Below, piece after piece: positions 7,663 to 13,696 of a stretch of DNA of 15,302 nucleotides. Made by a program: the position numbers and the translations under genes. The notes under the pieces are model-generated. The model was not told where the DNA came from and did not search any database. It saw only the letters and a list, made by a program, of their open reading frames with translations. Every line of letters begins with the position of its first letter. The stretch's first letter is position 1. Source of the stretch: DATKDP01 sp035546335 (lineage in GTDB: Bacteria > Acidobacteriota > Thermoanaerobaculia > Gp7-AA8). The stretch lies in contig DATKDP010000011.1 in the NCBI GenBank assembly GCA_035546335.1, positions 1 through 15,302 on the forward strand, read 5' to 3'.

Positions 7663-7684
7663 CGTCGTTCGCGTCGGAACGACG
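7663..7684. promoter_or_regulatory. Inverted repeat in the recA leader, possible operator
   Basis: CGTCGTTC (7663-7670) and GAACGACG (7677-7684) are perfect inverted repeats separated by six bases. The core is GTTC-N6-GAAC. It lies about 40-60 nt downstream of the predicted recA start of transcription. It could be a binding site for LexA or another regulator, or a hairpin in the mRNA leader. It does not match the E. coli SOS box. Confidence 0.45.
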
Positions 7685-7727
7685 AGCCGGTTCTCGATTC
7701 TTCGCGACAGGTGCGTGTGGCTCATCG

Positions 7728-7757
7728 AGTCTACGCTGGCCTTCTTTTCAGCGTCAA
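7728..7757 (-). promoter_or_regulatory. Sigma70-type promoter of recA
   Basis: On the minus strand TTGACG (7752-7757) and TAGACT (7728-7733) are separated by 18 bp. Transcription would begin near 7721 and give a leader of about 105 nt before the recA ATG. The -35 box is identical to that of the tRNA-Asn promoter. Confidence 0.65.
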
Positions 7758-7809
7758 GAACGATGAGAAGCGAGAGGATCTCGAGCGATTGCGCGCGCTC
7801 GCTCCGGAG

Positions 7810-7831
7810 GCCGGCTGCGGCCGCAACCGGC
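7810..7831. promoter_or_regulatory. 22-bp near-perfect palindrome between recA and the membrane protein gene
   Basis: Left half GCCGGCTGCGG and right half CCGCAACCGGC are complementary at 10 of 11 positions with no spacer. It lies about 50 bp upstream of the recA -35 box and about 150 bp upstream of the divergent membrane protein gene. It may be a dimeric regulator site. The rest of 7758-7978 shows only the promoter candidate at 7942-7970. Confidence 0.3.
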
Positions 7832-7941
7832 TGATCTCATTGACCTTGTACGACTGCGCAGCGTCGCGACGCTTCGGCTTTCATGAGCCTCTGATTCACC
7901 TCTCGCCGCCCGATTCCACTGCCCGTAGATTTCCGTTTCCC

Positions 7942-7970
7942 ACGACATTCCCCCACACCTGCGCGACAAT
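7942..7970 (+). promoter_or_regulatory. Possible promoter giving a leaderless mRNA for the membrane protein
   Basis: ACGACA (7942-7947, four of six matches to TTGACA) and GACAAT (7965-7970, four of six) are 17 bp apart. Transcription would start near 7977, right at the GTG start codon at 7979. There is no Shine-Dalgarno sequence before that GTG, which agrees with leaderless translation. Confidence 0.4.
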
Positions 7971-7978
7971 GTCGCCCT

Positions 7979-8710
7979 GTGGACCGCCACGCCCGAACAT
8001 TCCTCGCCGCTACGGCGATCTTCATGCCGCTGCTCCTGCTCAGCGACCGCAGCGGTCTGTTCGCTCAGCTCCTCCTCGGGCTGGCGACGGCCGGTTTCGT
8101 CTGGCTCTTCGCCCGCGGCTCGGGTGTCGAGCCGCGCCAGATCCTCTGCGCGATCGTCGTCGCCACCATCGGCGAGTGCGTCCTCTCCCTCGGCTGGGGT
8201 CTCTACTCTTACCGCCATGCTCTGATCCCCCTCTACGTTCCGCCGGGGCATGGTCTTTTCTATCTGCTCGCCGCGGTCAGCGCGCGACAGCAGCTCTTTC
8301 GCAACCGTGAAGTTTCGATCACGCGCGGCGTTCTGATCTCCGGCAGTCTGATCGCGCTCGTTAGCCTGATGCTGTTCCGCGACTCGTGGGGCCTTCTCTG
8401 GTGGATCGGCGCACTCCTTCTGATCCGCCGCTCGGAGAATCGTCTTCTGCTCTCCGCCTGCTTCGTCTACACGATGATCCTCGAGTGGCTCGGAACGGCG
8501 ATCGGCAACTGGCAGTGGGCGGCCGTGGTGCCGTACGTCGGGCTGCACTCGGCGAATCCGCCGGCCGGCGTCGGCATCCTCTACATCCTGCTCGATCTGA
8601 TCACCGTGGCGCTGAGCAGCCGCCTCTTCGCTGCGCGTCAGGAGCGCGCCTCACCTCGTCCGCCCATCACCGTGATGACCATCGTTCCCGATCGCGCCGC
8701 TGCAGAGTGA
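7979..8710 (+). CDS. Multi-pass integral membrane protein of unknown function
   Basis: The 243-residue protein has about seven or eight hydrophobic segments: roughly residues 8-23, 29-46, 55-75, 84-102, 115-133, 135-148, 154-172 and 193-213. Between the last two lies WLGTAIGNWQWAAVVPYVGLHSANPP (168-193). Its Trp-rich and NPP residues look like a conserved functional loop near the membrane surface. YVPPGHGLFYLL (85-96) is a second distinctive stretch. I do not recognise the family, and no enzyme motif is certain. GTG 7979 gives an N-terminus leading directly into the first membrane segment; ATG at codon 16 is a shorter alternative. It is divergent from recA, and repeat R1 copy B follows its stop codon after 3 nt. 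Confidence 0.75.
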   Translation: MDRHARTFLAATAIFMPLLLLSDRSGLFAQLLLGLATAGFVWLFARGSGVEPRQILCAIVVATIGECVLSLGWGLYSYRHALIPLYVPPGHGLFYLLAAVSARQQLFRNREVSITRGVLISGSLIALVSLMLFRDSWGLLWWIGALLLIRRSENRLLLSACFVYTMILEWLGTAIGNWQWAAVVPYVGLHSANPPAGVGILYILLDLITVALSSRLFAARQERASPRPPITVMTIVPDRAAAE

Positions 8711-8713
8711 GAA

Positions 8714-8797
8714 GAAGTGGCCGAACTTTGTCGCGGATGCGACGCGAGAGTCGCTCGGGCTTGCGATGGTCAGACGCGCATCCGCGACAAGTTCGGC
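8714..8797 (+). repeat. Palindromic repeat R1, copy B, after the membrane protein gene
   Basis: This is the clearest copy of R1. GCCGAACTTTGTCGCGGATG (from 8720) is complementary to CGCATCCGCGACAAGTTCGG (from 8777) except for one extra T. The two arms of about 21 bp form a long hairpin around a 35-nt centre. It starts 3 nt after the TGA at 8708-8710. The sequence that follows, CATGTGGC, is shared with copies C and D. No T-run follows the hairpin. Confidence 0.85.
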
Positions 8798-8825
8798 ATG
8801 TGGCTAGGGGCACGATGTCGCATGT

Positions 8826-8849
8826 GGCCGAAGATTCTGATCTTCGGCC
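8826..8849. repeat. Perfect 10-bp hairpin
   Basis: GGCCGAAGAT (8826-8835) and ATCTTCGGCC (8840-8849) are perfect inverted repeats around a TCTG loop. It lies 28 nt beyond R1 copy B, and the preceding CATGTGGCCGAA resembles the R1 edge sequence. It could be a terminator without a T-run or another repeat element. Confidence 0.6.
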
Positions 8850-8896
8850 TGGTGACGGACGACGCGGTGAACCAGCCTGATGCGCATGACACGCGA

Positions 8897-8942
8897 CCCC
8901 GCCCTCACGGGCGGGGCTGAGGTTGTGGCCGCCTTCGCGGCC
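8897..8942. repeat. Two consecutive GC hairpins
   Basis: CCCCGCCC (8897-8904) pairs perfectly with GGGCGGGG (8909-8916) around TCAC. Ten bases later GGCCGC (8927-8932) pairs with GCGGCC (8937-8942) around CTTC and is followed by TTTG. With the hairpin at 8826-8849 they make three perfect stem-loops in about 120 nt. The whole stretch from 8711 to 9221 holds repeats and no supported gene. Confidence 0.55.
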
Positions 8943-8970
8943 TTTGACAGAGGGGGAGCACGTCCCGGCT

Positions 8971-9056
8971 CTCGTAGGGACGAAGCAGTGAGCCGCGAGA
9001 TGCGGCATCAGGCTCGCTCGACTCTCGAAGGCGAACAGCTTCGTCCGGCCCCGGCA
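8971..9056. repeat. Palindromic repeat R2, copy 2
   Basis: CTCGTAGGGACGAAGCAGTG at the left end and AACAGCTTCGTCCGGCCCCGG at the right end contain the R2 arms: GGACGAAGC against GCTTCGTCC. The middle is diverged from the other copies. The orientation is opposite to the copies at 2041 and 12520. Confidence 0.55.
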
Positions 9057-9084
9057 AACCGTAGGCAATGTAGGCGGAGCCTGT

Positions 9085-9180
9085 GGCCGACCTCAACTTT
9101 GTCGCGACAAGTTCGGCATGTGGCACTCGGGAGGAGCGTCGCGGTTGGAACAGGGGCGGGCGCGGGACGCCCGCTCTCCC
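9085..9180 (+). repeat. R1 copy C (internally deleted) joined to R3 hairpin, upstream of cupin gene
   Basis: R1 here is reduced to 33 nt (9085-9117) because the centre between the two arms is missing, leaving AACTTTGTCGCGACAAGTT. It continues through CATGTGGCACTCGGGAGGAG to R3, where GCGGGCG (9156-9162) pairs with CGCCCGC (9168-9174). The segment from about 9108 to 9179 is almost identical to 9667-9736 beyond the cupin gene, in the same orientation. Confidence 0.8.
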
Positions 9181-9221
9181 GTTGCGATACGCTTTCGCTC
9201 TCAGACGCATCGGAGGAGATG

Positions 9222-9578
9222 ATGAGCGAATCGGTGATCAAGAGCTTCGAGAGTCCAGACGAGACGCGTGAATTCGACAGAGGGCGTTTCGAGATCGTCA
9301 AGATCGGTGGCATGACCATCGGACGTGCAACCTATCAACCGGGCTGGAAGTGGTCGGTCCACGTCGGTTCCCTAGCCGGCAGCGCATCGTGCTCGGTCGA
9401 GCACGTCGGGCTGGTGCTGAGGGGACATGCCGTCGCGGCGTTCGAGGATGGGTCGGTAGTGCGACTGGAGCCCGGAATGCTCTTCTACATTCCTCCTGTG
9501 TCGCACGATAGCTGGGTGGTGGGTGACGAGCCGTATGTGTCCCTCCACTTTCTGGGAGCCGAGCACTACACGCGCTGA
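9222..9578 (+). CDS. Small cupin-domain protein
   Basis: The 118-residue protein is a single cupin barrel. YQPGWKWSVHV (38-48), EHVGLVLRGHAVAAFEDG (60-77), the turn LEPGMLFYIPPVSHDSWVVGDEP (82-104) and the final strand VSLHF follow the order of small metal-binding cupins. Candidate metal ligands are His48, Glu60, His61 and His95. The GWKWS, SHDSWVVGDEP and C-terminal pattern match a known group of stand-alone cupins of unassigned activity, so no reaction is proposed. ATG 9222 is chosen over the adjacent ATG 9219 because the GGAGG at 9212-9216 is then about 5 nt away. The gene is enclosed by two direct copies of an R1-R3 repeat. Confidence 0.85.
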   Translation: MSESVIKSFESPDETREFDRGRFEIVKIGGMTIGRATYQPGWKWSVHVGSLAGSASCSVEHVGLVLRGHAVAAFEDGSVVRLEPGMLFYIPPVSHDSWVVGDEPYVSLHFLGAEHYTR

Positions 9579-9597
9579 CCTTCTGCCGCGAGCAAGC

Positions 9598-9737
9598 GGC
9601 CGACCTTTGTCGCGGATGCGACGCGAGAGTCGCTGGGGCTTGCGATGATCAGACGCGCAGCCGCGACGAGTTCGGCATGTGGCACTCGGGAGGAGCGTCG
9701 CGGTTGAAACAGGGGCGGGCGCGGGACGCCCGCTCTC
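9598..9737 (+). repeat. R1 copy D joined to R3 hairpin, downstream of cupin gene
   Basis: R1 (9598-9676) has full length with arms GGCCGACCTTTGTCGCGGAT and CGCAGCCGCGACGAGTTCGG. It continues through the same linker as copy C to R3, with GCGGGCG (9715-9721) pairing with CGCCCGC (9727-9733). It begins 19 nt after the cupin stop codon. The interval 9579-9850 contains only this element and copy E. Confidence 0.85.
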
Positions 9738-9756
9738 CTCGGTGCTGCTGCGCTCG

Positions 9757-9849
9757 GTCAAAAAGCCGAACTTGTCGCGGACGCGGGGTTTTCGTATCGC
9801 AAGCCCCAGCGAGTCTCGCGCCGCGTCCGCGACAAAGTTCGGCCACTTC
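9757..9849 (-). terminator. R1 copy E acting as intrinsic terminator of the hydrolase-protease gene
   Basis: This R1 copy (9765-9849) is inverted relative to B, C and D but has the same orientation relative to its neighbouring gene. It starts one base after the TGA (9851-9853). On the minus strand its arms GCCGAACTTTGTCGCGGACG and CGCGTCCGCGACAAGTTCGGC form a stem of about 20 bp, immediately followed by TTTTTGACC (9757-9765). A long GC-rich stem with a five-T run is a textbook intrinsic terminator. Confidence 0.75.
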
Positions 9850-9850
9850 C

Positions 9851-12142
9851 TCACACGCTCACAAGCATCTTCACCAGGTTCGGCATGCCGTGACCCTGGA
9901 TGTAGCGGTCGCGCCTCAGGTCGGTGCAGTTGTCCGTCAGGATCTCCTTCACCCGGTCGGGGTAGCCGATGAACTCGCGGCGGAGCGAGAGGAACGCGGC
10001 GAGGAGCCCCGAGACGTGGGGCGCCGCCATGCTCGTGCCGCTCATCTCGACGTAGAGGTCTTCATAGCGCAGCGACTCCTTCCTTCCGCTGTATTGATGG
10101 CAGGCGGAGACGATCTTCTCGCCGGGTGCTACGAGATCGGGTTTCATCCGGCCGTCGGCGGTGGGTCCGCGGCTCGAGAACCACGAGATGCCGTAGGTAT
10201 GCGGGTCGGTCCGGTGCACGGAGCCGACGGAGATCGCTTCGTCAAGATTCGCAGGATCGCCGATCGAGAGATCGAGGTTCATCTCGATGTTGCCCTCTTC
10301 TCCCTGCAGCACCGCGTACCCTTCGTTTCCCGCGGCGAGGACCACGATCACCCCCTGCCGCCATAGGCGGCGAAGCTCGCGACAGAGAGGCGTATGACCG
10401 CAGCCGTACACGCTGGGGTCGAAGGATCCGCCGAGGCTGAGGTTCACGCCGTGGATGGCGAGAGTGCCTGCGCGCTCGTTGACCTCGGCGATGTGGTCGA
10501 GCGCTTTGATGACCCAGGAGTCGCTTCCTTCACCGTCGTCGTCCAGCACCTTGTAGCTGTGGATCTTCGCATCGGGTGCCATCCCGGCGATCTCGATCTC
10601 CCCCGCCGGCTGGACGCCGTCCGCACTCTGCCTTCGTTTGACCGTCATCCCGCCGGCGATGATCGCAGCGACGTGCGTCCCGTGGCCGTGGGCGTCGATG
10701 TCCTTGCCGGACGCCTCGACCGGTGCGCCCCTCTTCGAGCAGTCCCACTGCGCTTCGATGTTGCTCGCGCGCTGGAAATGCGGATGGGAAGCGCGAATGC
10801 CGGTGTCGAGCACCGCCCAGCGGATGTTGCGCCCCTTCGCTCCGTAGGCCTGATGAGCCGGCCGGCACTGGATGGTGTTCGTCGAGTCGGCGATGAGAAT
10901 CCGCTTCACGGCGTCGCGCCAGACGTGGTTGATCGCGATCCTTCCCATCTCGACGCGAAGCGTCTCGACCTCGGAACGCGTGAGTCGCGCCGCGACGAAA
11001 CGCTTCAGCTCCTCGATCTCCGCTTCTCTCGGAAGTTTCTTCAGATGCGGCATGAGCTTCTTGCGGACGTGGTCGATCGTTCGCGTCCCCTGGGGCTCGA
11101 CGAGCTCGATCAGCACCGGACGGCGCTCTTCCTGTCCGGCGTCCTCGAGATCGCGCACGAGATCGCGCGCGATCACGAACTTCAGGACCTCCTGGGCGAA
11201 GCCGCTCCCGACCACCTCGCGCACCGGAAGGCGAACGTACTTGGTCCGCAGGTAGCCGGTTGCGGAGTGTGGATGGCGGAGCGAGTCGGGATTGAGGCCC
11301 CACTTGTCGTGGTTCTCGAGCGCCGTGCCCGGGTGGAATTCGCCGCTGAGGTCGGGATCGGCGGCGACAGGATCGAAGCGATCGGCGACATTGATCCAGC
11401 GTGTGACGCACGGCGGGAAGGGGAGCTGCTTCGAGTGCGTCCACTTCTTGAAGACGTCCTGAACTTCGTCGAGCCCCAGCGGTGAGCCGATGGTGACGAA
11501 GAGTCGGACGTCGCACTCGTTCTTCGCCAGCTCGCGCAGGACGTCGTAGGCGATCAAGCTTCCCTGGCTGTGTGCGACGACGACGAAGGGGCCGCCCCCG
11601 GCGTCGAGCCGCTCGCGCAGGCTCGCGCGCATGCGCGCCCGCGCCCCTTCGTCGAAGAGGAAGTGATGGACGTCGCGGAGAAACGCGCGGGTGAGCTGGC
11701 GCGTGATCCAGCGGCGGAGCGGCGCGGGAAGCGGTAGGATTTTCGCTTCGACGTCGGCCGCTTTCAAGCCGCTCGTTTTCGTGACGCCGCGCTGTTCGAC
11801 CTTTGCGGCGATGCGGCGGAGGATCGCGCGCTCCTTCTCGTTCCCGCCGAGGACCTCGATCTCCCGGTCGACGAGGTCCGCCTCGCCGCTGAGCGCTCTG
11901 ATCGTCGTGCTCGCGGCGGAATCGGCTTCGACCGTGGTCAGGTCGCCGGCGGCGCAGGTGTCGGTCAGAGGTTCGGGATAGAAGTCCTGATTGACCCAGT
12001 AAGCGAGGCGGCTGCGCTCTCCGAGGTCGACGCCGAAGAGCGCCTGGTCCCACTGGCACTTCAGCACGGAGGGAGTCGGCTTGTTGCCGATCCCATGGAC
12101 GTAGATCACGGTTTTGGCGAAAGAGGGCGATGGATCCGGCAT
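9851..12142 (-). CDS. Alpha/beta-hydrolase (lipase-like) fused to subtilisin-type S8 protease
   Basis: The 763-residue protein has two enzymatic halves. Residues about 10-335 form an alpha/beta-hydrolase: strand and oxyanion motif YVHGIGN (14-20), nucleophile elbow VVAHSQGS (188-195, Ser192), acid candidates in NVADRFDPVA (251-260) and a His at 291 or 292 in RHPHSATGYL. Residues about 435-755 form an S8 subtilase: Asp446 (AVLDTG), His487 (GHGTHVA), Asn606 (AAGNEG) and Ser704 (SGTSMAAPHVSG). All catalytic residues of both halves appear intact. Residues 340-430 may be an I9-like prodomain or linker. No signal peptide or membrane segment is seen, so it probably acts in the cytoplasm. ATG 12142 has a GGAGG 7 nt upstream. 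The substrate and role are unknown; a conditional lytic or defence function is only a guess. Repeats bound the gene on both sides. Confidence 0.88.
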   Translation of the reverse strand: MPDPSPSFAKTVIYVHGIGNKPTPSVLKCQWDQALFGVDLGERSRLAYWVNQDFYPEPLTDTCAAGDLTTVEADSAASTTIRALSGEADLVDREIEVLGGNEKERAILRRIAAKVEQRGVTKTSGLKAADVEAKILPLPAPLRRWITRQLTRAFLRDVHHFLFDEGARARMRASLRERLDAGGGPFVVVAHSQGSLIAYDVLRELAKNECDVRLFVTIGSPLGLDEVQDVFKKWTHSKQLPFPPCVTRWINVADRFDPVAADPDLSGEFHPGTALENHDKWGLNPDSLRHPHSATGYLRTKYVRLPVREVVGSGFAQEVLKFVIARDLVRDLEDAGQEERRPVLIELVEPQGTRTIDHVRKKLMPHLKKLPREAEIEELKRFVAARLTRSEVETLRVEMGRIAINHVWRDAVKRILIADSTNTIQCRPAHQAYGAKGRNIRWAVLDTGIRASHPHFQRASNIEAQWDCSKRGAPVEASGKDIDAHGHGTHVAAIIAGGMTVKRRQSADGVQPAGEIEIAGMAPDAKIHSYKVLDDDGEGSDSWVIKALDHIAEVNERAGTLAIHGVNLSLGGSFDPSVYGCGHTPLCRELRRLWRQGVIVVLAAGNEGYAVLQGEEGNIEMNLDLSIGDPANLDEAISVGSVHRTDPHTYGISWFSSRGPTADGRMKPDLVAPGEKIVSACHQYSGRKESLRYEDLYVEMSGTSMAAPHVSGLLAAFLSLRREFIGYPDRVKEILTDNCTDLRRDRYIQGHGMPNLVKMLVSV

Positions 12143-12229
12143 GGCAGAACCTCCGAGTCGTCTTGTTGATTGGTGTAGTCCCTCGCGACGGGCGAGCGGC
12201 TGACATTCTCCTGTGTATATAGAGTGATT

Positions 12230-12251
12230 GGGGAAGGACTTTTCCTACCCC
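12230..12251. promoter_or_regulatory. Inverted repeat upstream of the hydrolase-protease gene
   Basis: GGGGAAGGA (12230-12238) and TCCTACCCC (12243-12251) are complementary except for one central A-A mismatch, around CTTT. An AT-rich TATATA (12216-12221), which could serve as a -10 box, lies just downstream on the gene's strand about 75 nt before the ATG. No good -35 box is seen, so promoter activity with regulator binding is inferred. Confidence 0.35.
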
Positions 12252-12325
12252 TGAGGAGAAAAAAAATTGTGGCTGAGTGACAATGGCAGTGCGGAGCACG
12301 AGGTGTTACGCAGAGAACGGTCCGA

Positions 12326-12415
12326 CTCTCGTAGGGGCGAAGCATTTGCGCGAGGGCCGCGGCGACAGGCTCGCTGGACTGGAGCGCAGCGCAATAGCTT
12401 CGCCCTGGTGCTTGC
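12326..12415 (-). repeat. Palindromic repeat R2, copy 3
   Basis: It contains CTCGTAGGGGCGAAGCATTT and, at the far end, GCGCAATAGCTTCGCCCTGG and GTGCTTGC. These are the R2 arms in the opposite orientation to copy 4 at 12520-12607. Together the two copies form a large inverted repeat of about 280 nt across the gene-free interval 12143-12643. Confidence 0.7.
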
Positions 12416-12429
12416 GAAGCTGTGAGATT

Positions 12430-12496
12430 CTCGGTGGGCGAATGCGCGGCGACAGCCGCCCGCCCACCCGAGGCGGGCGCGGGACGCCCGCTCTCC
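12430..12496. repeat. Nested GC hairpins including R3, between two inverted R2 copies
   Basis: TCGGTGGGCG (12431-12440) pairs with CGCCCACCCGA (12461-12471), allowing one bulge, and encloses GCGGC/GCCGC around GACA. CGCCCGCC (12457-12464) can alternatively pair with GGCGGGCG (12472-12479). R3 itself pairs GCGGGCG (12473-12479) with CGCCCGC (12485-12491). The first and third stems can coexist; the middle one excludes both. Confidence 0.6.
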
Positions 12497-12519
12497 CCGG
12501 AGGAGTCGGGTCGCTCATA

Positions 12520-12607
12520 GCAAGCACGCGGACGAAGCTATTGCGCTGCGTTGCGGTGCAGCAAGTCCCCGGCTCTGTCCCTCGCGCAAATGCTTCGTCC
12601 CTACGAG
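12520..12607 (+). repeat. Palindromic repeat R2, copy 4
   Basis: GCAAGCACGCGGACGAAGCT and the following ATTGCGC pair with GCGCAAATGCTTCGTCC (12584-12600), followed by CTACGAGG. It matches copy 1 (2041-2125) in orientation and copy 3 in the opposite orientation. It ends 37 nt before the alcohol dehydrogenase stop codon. Confidence 0.7.
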
Positions 12608-12643
12608 GGACGCCAAGGTTTGCGGGCAAGAGTACGAGGGTCG

Positions 12644-13672
12644 CTAATCTCTTACGATCACCGTCCGAACCGCGGCCGTTCCTCTGTCGAGCGCGTCGAG
12701 AGTCTCATTGATCGCCTCCGCCGACAGCGGGATCGTCGCCGAAACGATTCGCCCCGGATCGATCACCCGCTGGCTGGCGAGCTCCATCAGCTCATCGAGC
12801 TCCTGCCTCAGATGATCGGAGCAGCCGATGATCCTCGCCTCCTTTCCCAGCAGGTCGCGATAGGGATCGAACGGAATCGGCTGGCGCGAGATCCCGGCGA
12901 GGACCGCACGTCCCTTCGGGGCGAGGCTTCGCACCGCCGCGCTCATCGACTCCGGATGGCCGACGAGCTCGATGGCGATGTCGACGCCCGCGCCGCCGGT
13001 CTGCAGACGGATCTCCGCCGCGGAGTCATTGCGCGCATCGATGCCTGCGGCTCCCAGCCGGATGGCGAGCGCGATCTTGTGGTCGACGACATCGACTCCG
13101 AAGAGCGCGCCCGGGGAGAATCGCTGCGCGAGCTGAATGGCCGCGATCCCGAGTCCGCCGAGTCCGAAGATCGCGATCGACTCGCCTGCGGCCGGATCGG
13201 CCAGCGCGAGAGCGTGAAATGCGGTCGCTCCGGAGCACATGAGAACCGCCCCCTCGGCGAAGGAGAGCTCTTCCGGCAGCGAGAGTGCGTTCATTGCAGG
13301 CACGGCGATGAAGTCCGCATAGCCGCCGTCGATGTCCTTGCCGATCATGGCGACGGTCGAGCAGAACTGTTCCCCGTACACCCGGCACGCGCGGCAGATG
13401 CCGCACGAGCGGAGGTAGTGGATCGCGACTCGCTCACCCTTCTGCGGTCTCTCTACCCCCTCACCGTGTTCGCGCACGACCCCGGCGACTTCATGGCCGA
13501 GCGTCAGCGGCAGCAGCCCCAGCGTCGGCCCGCCGCGGCGATAGTGTGCGTCGCTGTGGCAGACTCCGGCGGCGCGGATCTCGACGAGGACTTCGCCGGC
13601 GGCGACCTCCGGCATGGGGACCTCCCGCTCTTCGAGCGGCAGTCCCGGCGCGATCAGCCGAACCGCTCTCAT
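12644..13672 (-). CDS. Zinc-dependent alcohol dehydrogenase (MDR superfamily)
   Basis: The 342-residue protein is a medium-chain zinc alcohol dehydrogenase that interconverts alcohols and aldehydes or ketones with NAD(P). Catalytic zinc ligands are Cys38 (GVCHSD), His60-Glu61 (GHEVAG) and Cys146 (MCSGAT). The structural zinc site is Cys90, Cys93, Cys96 and Cys104 (CGICRACRVYGEQFC). The Rossmann motif GLGGLG is at 170-175. The order and length match the family (about 340 residues), but the substrate cannot be assigned. ATG 13672 is chosen because GGGAG lies about 4-5 nt upstream; an upstream ATG (13696) would add eight residues not expected in the family. It is divergent from pepQ with 84 bp between starts. 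Confidence 0.9.
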   Translation of the reverse strand: MRAVRLIAPGLPLEEREVPMPEVAAGEVLVEIRAAGVCHSDAHYRRGGPTLGLLPLTLGHEVAGVVREHGEGVERPQKGERVAIHYLRSCGICRACRVYGEQFCSTVAMIGKDIDGGYADFIAVPAMNALSLPEELSFAEGAVLMCSGATAFHALALADPAAGESIAIFGLGGLGIAAIQLAQRFSPGALFGVDVVDHKIALAIRLGAAGIDARNDSAAEIRLQTGGAGVDIAIELVGHPESMSAAVRSLAPKGRAVLAGISRQPIPFDPYRDLLGKEARIIGCSDHLRQELDELMELASQRVIDPGRIVSATIPLSAEAINETLDALDRGTAAVRTVIVRD

Positions 13673-13696
13673 GCGTCTCCCGGACCGCTCGTACAT

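Noticed and set aside
7754..8548. 264-codon frame opposite the membrane protein gene
   Set aside because: It is rich in Glu, Arg and Asp without domain motifs, while the plus strand encodes regular hydrophobic segments.
8714..9849. CRISPR array
   Set aside because: The repeats are irregularly spaced, occur in both orientations and vary in length. There are no uniform spacers and no cas genes.
8711..9850. Autonomous insertion sequence
   Set aside because: No transposase frame is present. The elements are short palindromes without coding capacity, so only a non-autonomous repeat can be supported.
10530..12299. 589-codon open frame on the minus strand
   Set aside because: It overlaps the hydrolase-protease gene in another frame and is Arg-rich and low in complexity, as expected for a shadow frame.
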